A stretch of 64,000 bases of DNA from Marinovum algicola (GCF_900109145.1 NZ_FNYY01000007.1:62001-126000); one strand, 5' to 3'; positions 34,987 through 45,239 are shown, numbered from the stretch's first letter. Program-made: numbers and translations. The notes: generated from the sequence alone by a model not told the origin.

Positions 34987-35367
34987 ATGCACGTATTGAT
35001 CGTCGAATCCAATCCGTCGCTGGGTCTCATATGGGCGCGTCATCTCGAGCGTTTCGGCGCTCGGGTGGTGCTCGTAGATGCGCCTCCGCCGGCGATTCAG
35101 GCGCTGACCGACACCGAATTCGAAGTGATCGTTCTCAACCTCGTGCTGGGTGACGGGGCGGCGCTGACCGTGGCCGATTTCGCCTCCTATCGCCAGCCCG
35201 AGGCACGGATCATCTTTGTCACCAACGCCGGCTTTTTCTCGGACGGGTCGATCTTTCAGTTCTTCGGCAATGCCGCCGCCATCGTGCCGTGCACGACGCC
35301 GCCAGAGGATCTGGCGGCGCTGGTCGAGCATCACGCCGCTTTCGGAACCGACAATTCGCGGCCATGA
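34987..35367 (+). CDS. degenerate single-domain receiver protein
   Basis: A 126-residue protein with the fold pattern of a CheY-like receiver (MHVLIVESNPSLGLIWARHLERFG at the start) and no output domain. Key residues are altered: the phosphoacceptor Asp is Asn 51 (VLNLVLGDG), the Lys of the usual KP motif is Thr 104 (PCTTPPED), and one acidic pocket residue is Glu 7 with Ser 8. Thr 79 is kept. It therefore cannot be phosphorylated in the normal way and may be a pseudo-receiver that binds a partner. AGGGAC precedes the ATG. Its last 37 bases overlap, in antisense, the end of the GST gene. It stands alone, with no kinase beside it. Confidence 0.75.
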   Translation: MHVLIVESNPSLGLIWARHLERFGARVVLVDAPPPAIQALTDTEFEVIVLNLVLGDGAALTVADFASYRQPEARIIFVTNAGFFSDGSIFQFFGNAAAIVPCTTPPEDLAALVEHHAAFGTDNSRP

Positions 35368-36326
35368 GGCGCGTTGAAATCGATGTCGGGCCCGATCGGC
35401 ACGATCCGGTGCGGATTGATGGTCTCGTGGCTGTAGTGGTAGTGCCGTCGGATGTGATCGAAATTTACCGTCTCGGCCACGCCCGGCACCTGATAGAGTT
35501 CTCGGGTATAGGCCCAGAGATTGGGGTAATCGACGATCCGCGCGCGGTTGCATTTGAAATGGCCGTGATAGACGTGATCGAAACGCACCAGCGTGGTGAA
35601 CAGCCGCCAGTCGGCCTCGGTCAACCGGTCACCCATCAGATAGCGTTTGCCGCTCAGCCGGTCTTCCAGCCAGTCGAGCGTGTCGAACAGCGGCCGGACA
35701 GCCGCGTCATAAGCCTTTTGCTTGGTGGCGAAACCGGCCTTGTAGACGCCGTTGTTGACCGTGTCATAGACCCGGGCGTTGACCTCTTCGATCTCGTCGC
35801 GCAGCGCTTCGGGCCAGTAGTCGTCATGGTTGCCGGTGATTTCGTCGAAGGCGCTGTTGAACATGCGGATGATCTCGGCGCTTTCGTTGCTGACGATCGT
35901 CTTGCGCACCTTGTCCCAGAGAACAGGCACCGTCACCCGGCCCGAGACCTTGGGATCGGCCTTGAGATAGATGTCGCGCAGGTAGGGCAGCCCATAGAGC
36001 CGGTCGCCGGTGGCACCGGGATAGCCGGCGTCGAGCTCCCAGCCGTCTGACAGCATGTCGGGATGCACCACCGAAACGCTGATGAAATCCTCGAGCCCCT
36101 TGAGCTTGCGAAAGATCAGCGTGCGATGCGCCCAAGGGCAGGCAAGACTGACATAGAGGTGATACCGTCCGCATTCGGCCGGAAAACCGCCATCGCCACT
36201 GGGGCCGGGCGCACCGTCTGCGGTGATCCAGTTGCGGAATTTCGCGGTCGAGCGTTCAAAGGCGCCGCCGGTTTTCTTGGTGTCATACCATTGGTCGTGC
36301 CATGTGCCGTCGATCAGAAGTCCCAT
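35331..36326 (-). CDS. glutathione S-transferase family protein (glutathionyl-hydroquinone reductase-like)
   Basis: A 331-residue Xi-class GST. The active-site Cys is C63 in SLACPWAHRTL, with the family-specific GRVTVPVLWDK and SNESAEIIRMFN (glutathione contact) and the all-helical C-terminal domain (DRLTEADWRLFTTLVRFDHVYHGHFKCN). Family members reduce glutathionyl-hydroquinones to hydroquinones and glutathione. The ATG at 36326 follows a near-perfect AAGGAGGA; the longer frame is Cys-rich and lacks support. It is convergent with, and overlaps by 37 bases, the receiver gene. Confidence 0.93.
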   Translation of the reverse strand: MGLLIDGTWHDQWYDTKKTGGAFERSTAKFRNWITADGAPGPSGDGGFPAECGRYHLYVSLACPWAHRTLIFRKLKGLEDFISVSVVHPDMLSDGWELDAGYPGATGDRLYGLPYLRDIYLKADPKVSGRVTVPVLWDKVRKTIVSNESAEIIRMFNSAFDEITGNHDDYWPEALRDEIEEVNARVYDTVNNGVYKAGFATKQKAYDAAVRPLFDTLDWLEDRLSGKRYLMGDRLTEADWRLFTTLVRFDHVYHGHFKCNRARIVDYPNLWAYTRELYQVPGVAETVNFDHIRRHYHYSHETINPHRIVPIGPDIDFNAPHGRELSVPKAA

Positions 36327-36464
36327 GTCATCCTCCTTTGAGTTGACACAAGACATAGCTTGCATCGGCGCACAGAACACCGGAATTAACGCGCAAGACC
36401 TGCGCATTTCTGCACAGCTCTGGTGGGAACCCGGCGGTGGGCCGGGTAACCCCCGCGCCGCCAC

Positions 36465-37643
36465 TTATTGAAGGTCGCCAAAGGCCTTTTGCAGCCGCTC
36501 CACCGCTTCGGCCACCCGGGCGCGGGGGGTGGCGAAATTGAACCGCAGGAAGGTCTCGCCGCCGGCGCCGAAGGTCGGCCCGTGGTTCACCGCGATGCGG
36601 GCGTGTTTCTCGACTCGGCGCAGCAGCTCTTCATGCTCCATGCCGGTGCCCTTGAAATCGGCCCAGGCCAGATAGGTCGCCTCGAGCGGCATGGAGGTGA
36701 CGCCCGGCAACCCGTTCAGCCCCTCGTCCAGCAGCTTGCGGTTGCCGTCGAGATAGGCGACCAGCGCATCGACCCAGGCAGCGCCCTCGGGGCTGTAGGC
36801 CGCCTCGACCATGTGCATGCCAAAGGCATTGGTGGAAATCCCAAGGCCCCCCATGACGGCGGAATATCTCGCGCGCAGCCTGGCGTCGGGGATGATCGCA
36901 TGGCCGGTGTGATGGCCGGCAAGGTTGAAGGTCTTGCTGGTGGCGCCCAGCACGATCAGCCTGTCGCGGGCCTCGGGCACCGCCACATCGGTGGGCAGGA
37001 AGTTGGCCCCGGGAAAGACGATGTCCTGGTGGATTTCGTCCGACACCAGGATCAGGTCATGGCGGCGGCAGAATTCGGCCACGCCGCGCAGCTCCTCCGC
37101 GCTCCAGACCCGGCCGCCGGGATTGTGCGGCGAACACAGCAGCAGCACCTTTTCGCGCCCGGTCATCTGCGCATCCCAGGCGTCGAAATCCATTTCGTAG
37201 CGGCCATCGCGGTTGGCCAGTTCACATTCCACCGCCGTGCGGCCGGCGGCGCGGATGATCCGGCCAAAGGCGTGGTAGACCGGCGACATGACGACAATGC
37301 CGTCGCCCGGCTCGGAAAAGGCATGGATGCAGAGCGCCGCCCCGGTCACCACCCCCGGCGTATAGCGGATCCAGCTGTCCTCGATCTCCCAGCCGTGGCG
37401 GTTCTTCATCCACCAGACGACGGCGGCATTGGTGGCCGAGGCATCGCCGAAATAGCCATAGACACCATGGGCGGCGATTTCTTCCAGCTTGGCCTGCACC
37501 GCCTGCGGCGGGCGGAAATCCATGTCAGCCACCCACATCGGAATGCCGTCGTCGGGCGAGACGCCGTAATGGCCCTCCATCGCATCCCATTTCGAGGAAT
37601 GGGTTCCGCGGCGGTCGATGATCTCGTCGAAGTCGGGGGACAT
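36465..37643 (-). CDS. MalY/PatB-family pyridoxal-phosphate lyase/aminotransferase
   Basis: A 392-residue fold-type I PLP enzyme of the MalY/PatB group, most of which are cystathionine beta-lyases. PMWVADMDFRPP near the N-terminus and LLLCSPHNPGGRVW in the middle are typical. The PLP lysine is in LGATSKTFNLAGHH. The length is standard. The ATG at 37643 has AGGAG upstream; the longer reading runs into the divergent queA promoter. It probably cleaves cystathionine or a cysteine S-conjugate. It is divergent from queA, with 98 bases between the starts. Confidence 0.9.
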   Translation of the reverse strand: MSPDFDEIIDRRGTHSSKWDAMEGHYGVSPDDGIPMWVADMDFRPPQAVQAKLEEIAAHGVYGYFGDASATNAAVVWWMKNRHGWEIEDSWIRYTPGVVTGAALCIHAFSEPGDGIVVMSPVYHAFGRIIRAAGRTAVECELANRDGRYEMDFDAWDAQMTGREKVLLLCSPHNPGGRVWSAEELRGVAEFCRRHDLILVSDEIHQDIVFPGANFLPTDVAVPEARDRLIVLGATSKTFNLAGHHTGHAIIPDARLRARYSAVMGGLGISTNAFGMHMVEAAYSPEGAAWVDALVAYLDGNRKLLDEGLNGLPGVTSMPLEATYLAWADFKGTGMEHEELLRRVEKHARIAVNHGPTFGAGGETFLRFNFATPRARVAEAVERLQKAFGDLQ

Positions 37644-37741
37644 GGGCAAACTCCTGATATTTGCCGGGACGCTAGCAATTTGCTGCGGGGATGCAAGACC
37701 CGCCGATTGCCCCCGCAGGGAGGCTCGGCTAGAGGAAGCGC

Positions 37742-38797
37742 ATGCAACTCTCCGATTTCGATTTCGACCTGCCGCAAGACCGCATCGCAACGCGCCCCGC
37801 GCGGCCCCGTTCCTCGGCCCGCCTGCTGGTGGCCGAGGGCGACGCCGTGACCGATGCCCATGTCTTCGACCTGCCGGATTGGCTGCGCCCCGGCGACCGG
37901 CTGGTGCTTAACGACACGCGGGTGATCCCGGCGCGGCTCTCGGGCAGCCGGCGGCGCGAGGGCGCCCAGGGGCCGACCGAGGCGCGCATCGGCGTGACCC
38001 TGCTCGAGCCGCAGGCAGACGGCACCTGGTCGGCGTTGATCAAGCCGCTCAAGAAGGTGGCCGATGGCGAGGTGATCCGCTTTTCCGACGCCCTGTCTGC
38101 GGTGATGGAGGCCCGGGCCGAAGGCCAGGGCCTGTTGCGCTTCAACCTTGAAGGCGAGGATTTCGATGCCGCGCTGGCCGAGGCCGGCGCCATGCCGCTG
38201 CCGCCTTACATCGAGGCGCTGCGCCCGGCCGACGCGCAGGACCGCGAGGATTACCAGACCGTCTGGGCGGCGCGCAAAGGGGCGGTGGCCGCGCCCACCG
38301 CCTCGTTGCATTTCGACGCCGCGCTTCTGGCAGCGCTCGAGGCCCGGGGCGTCGGCTTTACCAAGGTCACGTTGCATGTCGGCGCCGGCACCTTTCTGCC
38401 GGTCAAGGTCGAGGACGTGACCACCCACAAGATGCATGCCGAATGGGGCGACGTCAGCGAAGAGGCCGCGGCCGAGATCGCGGCCACCAAGGCGGCGGGC
38501 GGCCGGGTGATCCCGGTCGGCACCACCGCCCTGCGGCTGATCGAGACGGCGGCCCGCGACACCGGCGCCATCCGGCCCTGGCAGGGCGAGACCGACATTT
38601 TCATCTATCCCGGTTTCGCCTTTCGTGTCACCGATGCGCTGATGACCAACTTCCACCTGCCGCGCTCGACCCTGATGATGCTTGTCGCCGCCCTGATGGG
38701 CCGCGACCGCATTTTGCGCGTCTACGATCACGCCATCGCTAGCGGCTACCGATTTTTCTCCTATGGCGACGCCTCGCTCTTGATCCCGCAGAGGTAA
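37742..38797 (+). CDS. queA: S-adenosylmethionine:tRNA ribosyltransferase-isomerase
   Basis: A 351-residue enzyme that transfers and isomerises the ribosyl moiety of AdoMet onto 7-aminomethyl-7-deazaguanine in tRNA, giving epoxyqueuosine. QueA blocks are [54 protein letters not shown] and the C-terminal [20 protein letters not shown]. The length is standard. It is transcribed divergently from the MalY/PatB gene; tgt is not in this window. Confidence 0.95.
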   Translation: MQLSDFDFDLPQDRIATRPARPRSSARLLVAEGDAVTDAHVFDLPDWLRPGDRLVLNDTRVIPARLSGSRRREGAQGPTEARIGVTLLEPQADGTWSALIKPLKKVADGEVIRFSDALSAVMEARAEGQGLLRFNLEGEDFDAALAEAGAMPLPPYIEALRPADAQDREDYQTVWAARKGAVAAPTASLHFDAALLAALEARGVGFTKVTLHVGAGTFLPVKVEDVTTHKMHAEWGDVSEEAAAEIAATKAAGGRVIPVGTTALRLIETAARDTGAIRPWQGETDIFIYPGFAFRVTDALMTNFHLPRSTLMMLVAALMGRDRILRVYDHAIASGYRFFSYGDASLLIPQR

Positions 38798-38894
38798 TCT
38801 GAGAGGCGTCAGGCCAAGCCCGCATCGAGTCGCTTTTGGGCCAGCGTTGACACCGAACTGGCGCTAGAGTGCCGGAAGTGAAAGGGATAAGCCC

Positions 38895-40151
38895 ATGATG
38901 GCCGTGGTTTCAAACGCCTGGGCGTTGCTCCTTGGTATTATGCTCCTGATGGTTGGCAACGGCCTGCAAGGTACGCTGCTCGGTGTCCGGGGCGAGATCG
39001 AGGGCTTTACGACGCTCGAGATGTCGATCGTGATGTCGGCCTATTTCGTCGGCTTCCTAGGCGGGTCGCGCATGGCGCCCGAAATGATCCGCCGCGTCGG
39101 GCATGTGCGGGTCTTTGCCGCGCTGGGCTCGTTCATCTCGGCGGTGCTGATCCTCTATCCGGCACTGACCCATCCCATTGCCTGGACGCTGGGGCGGGTG
39201 ATCATCGGCTTTTGCTTTTCCGGCGTCTATGTCACCGCCGAAAGCTGGCTCAACAATGCTGCCACCAATGAAACCCGGGGCCAGACGCTTTCGGCCTACA
39301 TGATTGTCCAGATGGTGGGCATCGTCGCGGCGCAGGGGCTGCTGCTGGTCGCCGATCCTTCGGGCTATGCGCTCTTTGTCATCATCTCGGTGCTGGTTTC
39401 GGTGTCCTTTGCGCCGATCCTGTTGTCGATTTCGCCAACGCCGGCCTTCGACACCACCAAGCCGCTGAGCCTGCGCGAGCTTTACAGCATCTCGCCGCTG
39501 GGCTGTGTCGGCATGTTCCTGCTGGGGGGCGTGTTCTCGGCCCAGTTCGGCATGGCGGCGGTCTATGGCGCCGAGGCGGGGCTGACGCTGAGCCAGATTT
39601 CGATGTTCGTCGCGGCCTTCTACATCGGCGCGCTGGTGGTGCAATATCCGCTGGGCTGGCTGTCGGACCGGATGGACCGGCGGATGCTGATCCTTGCTGC
39701 GGCGCTGGTTTGCGGCCTGGGGGCCTTTCTCGGCGCGCTGACCGGCGGCTATTTCCCGGTGCTGCTGGTGGCCGCCTTCATGATCGGCGGCATGTCGAAC
39801 CCGCTGTATTCGCTGCTCATGGCCTATACCAACGATTACCTTCAGGTCGAGGACATGGCCGCAGCCTCGGGCGGGATGATCTTCATCAATGGCGTCGGCG
39901 CCATTTCCGGCCCGCTGATCACCGGCTGGGCGATGGGGTTCTTTGGCCCGACCGGATATTTCCTCTATATCGGCTCGCTGATGATCCTGATGTCGGCCTA
40001 TGCCGCCTATCGCGCCATGGTGCGGCCCTCGGTGCAGGTGGAAGAGACCACCTCTTACGCGCCGGTCGGCCCGTCGGCCACGATGGTCGCCGTCGAATTC
40101 GCGCAGGAATATGCCGTTGCCGAGGCCGAAGAGGATGAAAAGTCGGGATAA
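38895..40151 (+). CDS. MFS transporter
   Basis: A 418-residue inner-membrane transporter with about 12 hydrophobic helices. The MFS loop motif between helices 2 and 3 is degenerate (GSRMAPEMIRRVGHVRVF), and the equivalent in the second half is GWLSDRMDRRMLIL, an intact motif A. The hydrophilic C-terminal tail (about 375-418) is acidic. The sequence resembles the YcaD-like group of uncharacterised MFS proteins; the substrate is unknown. AAGGGAT precedes the ATG. It lies 97 bases after queA. Confidence 0.88.
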   Translation: MMAVVSNAWALLLGIMLLMVGNGLQGTLLGVRGEIEGFTTLEMSIVMSAYFVGFLGGSRMAPEMIRRVGHVRVFAALGSFISAVLILYPALTHPIAWTLGRVIIGFCFSGVYVTAESWLNNAATNETRGQTLSAYMIVQMVGIVAAQGLLLVADPSGYALFVIISVLVSVSFAPILLSISPTPAFDTTKPLSLRELYSISPLGCVGMFLLGGVFSAQFGMAAVYGAEAGLTLSQISMFVAAFYIGALVVQYPLGWLSDRMDRRMLILAAALVCGLGAFLGALTGGYFPVLLVAAFMIGGMSNPLYSLLMAYTNDYLQVEDMAAASGGMIFINGVGAISGPLITGWAMGFFGPTGYFLYIGSLMILMSAYAAYRAMVRPSVQVEETTSYAPVGPSATMVAVEFAQEYAVAEAEEDEKSG

Positions 40152-40241
40152 AGTGTTAACTCTGTCGCAAATTGTGATCACCATTTTAGCCAAACATTAT
40201 GTAACGTGAATATAAGGGGGGTGAACGTGAGGAGACCAGAG

Positions 40242-40817
40242 ATGGTAGCACCCGAGGATATTCTGGCCTTTTGGCTGGACGATATTGGACCCGAAGGCTG
40301 GTACGTGGCCGATGCCGCGCTTGACGCCAAGATCCGCGACAGATTTCTCGACGCCTGGACCGGCGCGATGGAGGGGCGATACGCGCTTTGGCTGACCTAT
40401 CCCAGCGGCACCCTGGCCTATCTGATCCTGCTGGATCAATTCTCGCGCAACATGTTCCGGGGCGAGGCCAGGGCCTTCAGCTCGGACCGGGTGGCAATCG
40501 CCGCCGCCAAGAGCGCGATCGCCAAGGGCTATGACCTCAAGATCGACCCGCCGGCGCGGCAGTTCTTTTACCTGCCGCTGATGCATTCGGAAAACCTCTG
40601 CGATCAGGAGCGTTGCGTGCGGCTGATGGCCGAGCGGATGCCCGAGGCCGAGGGCAACCTGCTGCATGCCCGCGCTCACCGCGAGATCATCCGCAAATTC
40701 GGCCGTTTTCCCTATCGCAACGAGGCGCTGTCGCGGCGGGCCACCGCGCCCGAGCAGGCCTATCTTGCCGAAGGCGGCTATGGCGAGACCTTGCAGGAGC
40801 TGCAACAGGCGGTCTGA
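40242..40817 (+). CDS. DUF924 family protein
   Basis: A 191-residue soluble protein. DILAFWLDDIGPEGWYVADAALDAKI is the DUF924 N-terminal signature, followed by TLAYLILLDQFSRNMFRGEARAFSSD and FFYLPLMHSENLCDQE, all hallmarks of the family, and RFPYRNEALSRRATAPEQAYL near the end. The ATG at 40242 has GAGGAG nine bases upstream; a GTG 36 bases earlier would add a basic tail. The molecular function of the family is unknown; its fold is thought to be TPR-like and all-helical. It precedes lpd. Confidence 0.9.
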   Translation: MVAPEDILAFWLDDIGPEGWYVADAALDAKIRDRFLDAWTGAMEGRYALWLTYPSGTLAYLILLDQFSRNMFRGEARAFSSDRVAIAAAKSAIAKGYDLKIDPPARQFFYLPLMHSENLCDQERCVRLMAERMPEAEGNLLHARAHREIIRKFGRFPYRNEALSRRATAPEQAYLAEGGYGETLQELQQAV

Positions 40818-40883
40818 GCCATAGCGATTGAAGCTCCCCCGGCCATCGGCTAGCGTTTGCCGACATGAACGGGAGGGCGCAGA

Positions 40884-42278
40884 ATGGCAGGCCAGAGCTT
40901 TGACATGATCGTAATCGGGGCAGGGCCGGGCGGCTATGTGGCCGCCATCCGGGGCGCCCAGCTTGGCCTCAGCGTGGCGATTGTCGAACGCGAGCACATG
41001 GGCGGCATCTGCCTGAACTGGGGCTGCATCCCGACCAAGGCGCTGCTGCGCTCTTCGGAGGTCTTCCATCTGATGCAGAACGCCGGCGCCTACGGGCTCA
41101 GGGCCGATGCGGTGGATTACGACCTCGACGCCGTTGTCAAACGCTCGCGCGGGGTGGCGAAACAGCTCAACGCCGGCGTCAGCCACCTGATGAAGAAGAA
41201 CAAGGTCACCACCTTCATGGGGGCGGCGACACTGCCCGGCGCCGCCAAGGTCCGGGTCAAGACTGACAGCGGCACCGAAGAGCTGTCATCGAAGAACATC
41301 GTGCTCGCCACCGGTGCCCGCGCCCGCGAATTGCCCGGGCTCGAGGCCGACGGCGATCTGGTCTGGACCTACAAGCACGCGCTGGTGCCACCGCGCATGC
41401 CGAAAAAGCTTCTGGTCATCGGATCGGGCGCCATCGGCATAGAATTCGCCAGTTTCTACAATACCCTGGGCGCCGAGACGACGGTGGTCGAAGTACTCGA
41501 CCGCATCCTGCCGGTGGAAGATGCCGAGATCTCGGCCTTCGCGAAGAAGGCCTTTGAGAAACAGGGCATGGTGATCCGTGAGGCATGCATGGTCAAACAG
41601 CTGGACCGCGGCAAGGGCAAGGTCACGGCGCATCTGGAGCAGGGCGGCAAGGTCACCAGGGAAGACTTCGACACGGTGATCTCGGCGGTGGGCATTGTAG
41701 GCAATACCGAAGGCCTGGGGCTCGAGGCGCTTGGCGTGAAGGTCGAGCGGGCCCATGTGGTGACCGACCGGCACTGCCGCACCGGCGTCGAGGGGCTTTA
41801 TGCCATTGGCGATGTCGCCGGCGCGCCCTGGCTGGCGCACAAGGCCTCGCACGAGGGGGTCATGGTGGCCGAGCTTATCGCCGGCGGCGCCCCGCATGCG
41901 GTCGATCCCGATGCGATTGCCGGCTGCACCTATTGCCAGCCGCAGATCGCCTCGGTCGGGCTCACCGAGGCGCAGGCGAAAGAGGCCGGCCACGAGATCC
42001 GGATCGGCCGCTTTCCGTTTATCGGCAATGGCAAGGCCATCGCCCTGGGCGAGCCGGAAGGGCTGATCAAGACGGTGTTCGACGCCAAAACCGGCGCGCT
42101 GCTCGGCGCGCATATGGTGGGGGCCGAAGTGACCGAGCTGATCCAGGGCTATATCGTCGCCCGCCAGCTCGAGACCACGGAGGAAGATTTGATGCACACC
42201 GTCTTCCCGCATCCGACGCTGAGCGAGATGATGCACGAAAGCGTGCTGGATGCCTTTGACCGGGCGATCCACATGTAA
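40884..42278 (+). CDS. lpdA: dihydrolipoyl dehydrogenase (E3)
   Basis: A 464-residue FAD flavoprotein that reoxidises dihydrolipoamide in 2-oxoacid dehydrogenase complexes, passing electrons to NAD+. The FAD motif IGAGPGGYVAA, the redox disulphide GGICLNWGCIP (C43, C48), the NAD motif VIGSGAIGIEFASF, the FAD motif LYAIGDVAG and the terminal VFPHPTLSEMMHESV (catalytic His-Glu) are present. The E1 and E2 genes are not in this window, so it may be the E3 of the pyruvate dehydrogenase cluster or a stand-alone copy. A long hairpin follows at 42318-42350. Confidence 0.95.
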   Translation: MAGQSFDMIVIGAGPGGYVAAIRGAQLGLSVAIVEREHMGGICLNWGCIPTKALLRSSEVFHLMQNAGAYGLRADAVDYDLDAVVKRSRGVAKQLNAGVSHLMKKNKVTTFMGAATLPGAAKVRVKTDSGTEELSSKNIVLATGARARELPGLEADGDLVWTYKHALVPPRMPKKLLVIGSGAIGIEFASFYNTLGAETTVVEVLDRILPVEDAEISAFAKKAFEKQGMVIREACMVKQLDRGKGKVTAHLEQGGKVTREDFDTVISAVGIVGNTEGLGLEALGVKVERAHVVTDRHCRTGVEGLYAIGDVAGAPWLAHKASHEGVMVAELIAGGAPHAVDPDAIAGCTYCQPQIASVGLTEAQAKEAGHEIRIGRFPFIGNGKAIALGEPEGLIKTVFDAKTGALLGAHMVGAEVTELIQGYIVARQLETTEEDLMHTVFPHPTLSEMMHESVLDAFDRAIHM

Positions 42279-42317
42279 GCGCCGCGCCCGCCGCCGCCGT
42301 GGAGCCGCGTACTTTGG

Positions 42318-42350
42318 AAAGAGAAGAAGCGGCAGGGTCTTCTTCTCTTT
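42318..42350 (+). repeat. 12-bp purine/pyrimidine hairpin after lpd
   Basis: AAAGAGAAGAAG (42318-42329) pairs perfectly with CTTCTTCTCTTT (42339-42350) around a nine-base loop. It lies 40 bases after the lpd stop. There is no long T-run after it, though the right arm ends in TTT. It may act as a terminator or mRNA-stabilising 3' hairpin. Confidence 0.55.
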
Positions 42351-42393
42351 GGCAAATACGCAAGCCCGACCGCCAAGAGGTGCGCCGGTCACG

Positions 42394-42422
42394 AAAAAGG
42401 CGCCCCCGGTGACGGAGGCGCC
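42394..42422 (-). terminator. intrinsic terminator of gltA
   Basis: GGCGCC (42399-42404) pairs with GGCGCC (42417-42422). On the minus strand the stem is followed by TTTTT (42398-42394). It lies about 25 bases after the gltA stop. Confidence 0.7.
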
Positions 42423-42446
42423 CTTGAGCTGTCAGGACACTGCGGC

Positions 42447-43742
42447 TCAGCGCTTTTCGATATCCACGTAGTCGCGCGCGGTCTCGCCGAGGTAGAGCTG
42501 GCGCGGGCGGCCGATCTTGTTCTGCGGATCGGTCAGCATTTCCTTCCACTGGCTCACCCAGCCGACGGTGCGCGACAGCGCGAAGATCGGGGTGAACATC
42601 GAGGTCGGAAAGCCCATCGCCTCGAGGATGATGCCGGAGTAGAAATCGACATTCGGGAAGAGCTTTTTCTCGGCGAAGTAGGGATCGCTCAGCGCCGCTT
42701 CCTCGAGCGCCTTGGCGGTGGCCAGCACCGGGTTGTTCTCGACCCCCAGCAGATCAAGCACCTCGTCGGCGCTCTGCTTCATCACCGTCGCGCGCGGGTC
42801 GAAGTTCTTGTAGACCCGGTGGCCGAAGCCCATCAGGCGGAACGGATCGTTCTTGTCCTTGGCGCGGGCGATATACTCGGGGATGTTCTCGGGCGAACCG
42901 ATTTCCTTGAGCATTTCCAGACAGGCCTGGTTGGCGCCGCCATGCGCGGGCCCCCAGAGGCAGGCGATGCCGGCCGCGATACAGGCAAAGGGGTTGGCGC
43001 CGGAGGAGGAGGCCAGCCGCACCGTCGAGGTCGAGGCATTCTGCTCGTGATCGGCGTGCAGGGTAAAGATCCGGTCCATCGCGCGGCTCAGGATCGGGTT
43101 GACCTCGTAATCCTCGGCCGGAACGCTGAAACACATGCGCAGGAAGTTCGACGCATAGTCCAGATCGTTGCGCGGATACACGAAGGGCTGGCCGGTGTGG
43201 TATTTGTAGGCCCAGGCCGCGATGGTCGGCATCTTGGCGATCAGCCGGATCGAGGCGACCTCGCGCTGCCAGGGATCGGAGATGTCGGTGCTGTCATGGT
43301 AGAAGGCCGACATTGCGCCGACCACACCCACCATGATCGCCATCGGATGGGCGTCACGGCGGAAGCCGCGGAAGAAATACTGCATCTGCTCGTGCAGCAT
43401 GGTGTGGTTGGTCACCCGGCTTTCGAAATCCTCGAGCTCGGTGGCGGTGGGCAGGTTGCCGTAGAGCAGCAGGAAGCAGACCTCGAGGTAATGCGATTTG
43501 CTGGCCAGCTGGTCGATCGGGTAGCCGCGGTGCAGCAGCACGCCCTCTTCGCCGTCGATATAGGTGATGGTCGAGTCGCAGGCCGCCGTCGAGGTGAAGC
43601 CCGGATCATAGGTGAAAACACCCGCCTGGCCGTAAAGCTTGCGGATGTCGAGCACGTCCGGCCCCACGGTCGGGCTGTGGATCGGGAGCTCATAGCTCTG
43701 ATCGCCAATCGTGAGGTTCGCGGTCTTGTTGCTGTCTGCCAT
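42447..43742 (-). CDS. gltA: citrate synthase
   Basis: A 431-residue hexameric-type citrate synthase condensing acetyl-CoA and oxaloacetate. Catalytic blocks: [16 protein letters not shown] (His), [14 protein letters not shown] (His and Arg) and [10 protein letters not shown] (Asp). [16 protein letters not shown] binds substrate. The length is standard. The ATG at 43742 was chosen because GAAGGGAT stands at the right distance; an ATG two codons upstream is too close. It is the first enzyme of the TCA cycle. gltX is encoded upstream on the same strand, 81 bases away. Confidence 0.96.
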   Translation of the reverse strand: MADSNKTANLTIGDQSYELPIHSPTVGPDVLDIRKLYGQAGVFTYDPGFTSTAACDSTITYIDGEEGVLLHRGYPIDQLASKSHYLEVCFLLLYGNLPTATELEDFESRVTNHTMLHEQMQYFFRGFRRDAHPMAIMVGVVGAMSAFYHDSTDISDPWQREVASIRLIAKMPTIAAWAYKYHTGQPFVYPRNDLDYASNFLRMCFSVPAEDYEVNPILSRAMDRIFTLHADHEQNASTSTVRLASSSGANPFACIAAGIACLWGPAHGGANQACLEMLKEIGSPENIPEYIARAKDKNDPFRLMGFGHRVYKNFDPRATVMKQSADEVLDLLGVENNPVLATAKALEEAALSDPYFAEKKLFPNVDFYSGIILEAMGFPTSMFTPIFALSRTVGWVSQWKEMLTDPQNKIGRPRQLYLGETARDYVDIEKR

Positions 43743-43823
43743 GGTCATCCCTTCGTCCTTGAGCCGCGCAATCCTGCCTCGGCAATCCATAAATCACGTG
43801 ACGGTCAATCGGTTTGCAAAACC

Positions 43824-45239
43824 TCAACCGGCCTCAGTCGCGGCGTGGGTCAGTCGCAGAATAGTCTCGTCCTTGCCCAGTACCAGCATCATGTCAAAGA
43901 CGCTGGGGGTCACCGCGCGCCCGGCCAGAGCGGCCCTGAGCGGGCCTGCCATCTTTCCGAATTTGATCCCGAGGGTCTCGCCAACCCGGGCTGTGACCGC
44001 CTCCAGCTCTTCCCGGGTCCAGCTAGCATTTTGCAACTGCGGCGTCAATCTGTCCAGTATACCACGGGATACATCGTCCAGGTTCTTGGCCGCCTTGGCA
44101 TCCGGCTCGATCGGGGTGCTCGTCAGGGCAAAGTGTGCCTTTTCAAGCAGTTCCGGGAATGTCTTCGCGCGCTCCTTGAGGCAGTACATGGCGCTCAGCA
44201 TTTTTGCCCGCTGCGCTTCGGTCAGGGGCGGCTGGCCGCTCACGGCGAGATAGGCCTGCACTTCTTGCAGCAGCGCAGCATCGTCGGCGACGGCGATATG
44301 CTGGCCGCAGAGATTTTCCAGCTTTTTGAAATCGAACCGGGCGGGGGATTTGCCGATCCCGTCGAGGCCGAACCACTCGATGGCCTGGCCGTCGGTAAAG
44401 AACTCGTCGTCGCCATGGCTCCAGCCCAGCCGCGCCAGATAGTTGCGCATGCCGGCCGCCGGGTAGCCCATCGCCTGATACTCCTCGACCCCGAGCGCGC
44501 CGTGGCGTTTCGAGAGCTTCTTGCCGTCGGGCCCGTGGATCAGCGGAATATGCGCCCAGACCGGCACATCCCAGCCCATCGCCTGATAGATCATCATCTG
44601 CCGGGCGGCATTGTTGAGGTGGTCGTCGCCGCGGATCGCATGGGTCACCCCCATGTCGTGATCGTCGACCACCACCGCCAGCATGTAGACCGGCGTGCCG
44701 TCAGAGCGCAGCAGCACCATGTCGTCGAGCTGGTCGTTGCGGATCGTCACATCGCCCTGCACCGCGTCGCGGATCACCGTCGCGCCGTCGAGCGGCGCCT
44801 TGATGCGCACCACGAAAGGCGCCTCGGGATGGGATGCCGGGTCGGCGTCGCGCCAGGGCGAGCGGAACAGGGTGGAGGTGCCCCGGGCCTTGGCAGCCTC
44901 GCGGAAGGCGGCGATCTCTTCCTGGCTCGAGAAGCACTTGTAGGCCTTGCCGTCGGCGAGCAACTGATGCGCCACCTCGGCATGGCGGTCGGCGCGGGCG
45001 TGCTGGCTGATCACCTCGCCATCGTGATCGAGGCCCAGCCAGTCGAGACCGCGCAGGATCGCATCGGTGGCTTCCGGGGTCGAACGCGCGCGGTCGGTGT
45101 CTTCGATGCGCAGCAGAAACTTGCCGCCACGGCCGCGGGCGAACAGCCAGTTGAACAGCGCGGTGCGCGCGCCGCCGATGTGAAGGAAACCTGTGGGCGA
45201 GGGGGCGAAACGGGTCACCACCTGAGAGACGTCGGACAT
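43824..45239 (-). CDS. gltX: glutamyl-tRNA synthetase
   Basis: A 471-residue class I aminoacyl-tRNA synthetase. The HIGH motif is in [20 protein letters not shown] and the KMSKS equivalent is [31 protein letters not shown] and the [16 protein letters not shown]-type block [16 protein letters not shown] are typical. The start MSDVSQVV is at 45239; an ATG nine codons upstream is also possible. It is divergent from comEC. The second gltX paralogue usual in alphaproteobacteria, if present, is outside the window. Confidence 0.94.
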   Translation of the reverse strand: MSDVSQVVTRFAPSPTGFLHIGGARTALFNWLFARGRGGKFLLRIEDTDRARSTPEATDAILRGLDWLGLDHDGEVISQHARADRHAEVAHQLLADGKAYKCFSSQEEIAAFREAAKARGTSTLFRSPWRDADPASHPEAPFVVRIKAPLDGATVIRDAVQGDVTIRNDQLDDMVLLRSDGTPVYMLAVVVDDHDMGVTHAIRGDDHLNNAARQMMIYQAMGWDVPVWAHIPLIHGPDGKKLSKRHGALGVEEYQAMGYPAAGMRNYLARLGWSHGDDEFFTDGQAIEWFGLDGIGKSPARFDFKKLENLCGQHIAVADDAALLQEVQAYLAVSGQPPLTEAQRAKMLSAMYCLKERAKTFPELLEKAHFALTSTPIEPDAKAAKNLDDVSRGILDRLTPQLQNASWTREELEAVTARVGETLGIKFGKMAGPLRAALAGRAVTPSVFDMMLVLGKDETILRLTHAATEAG

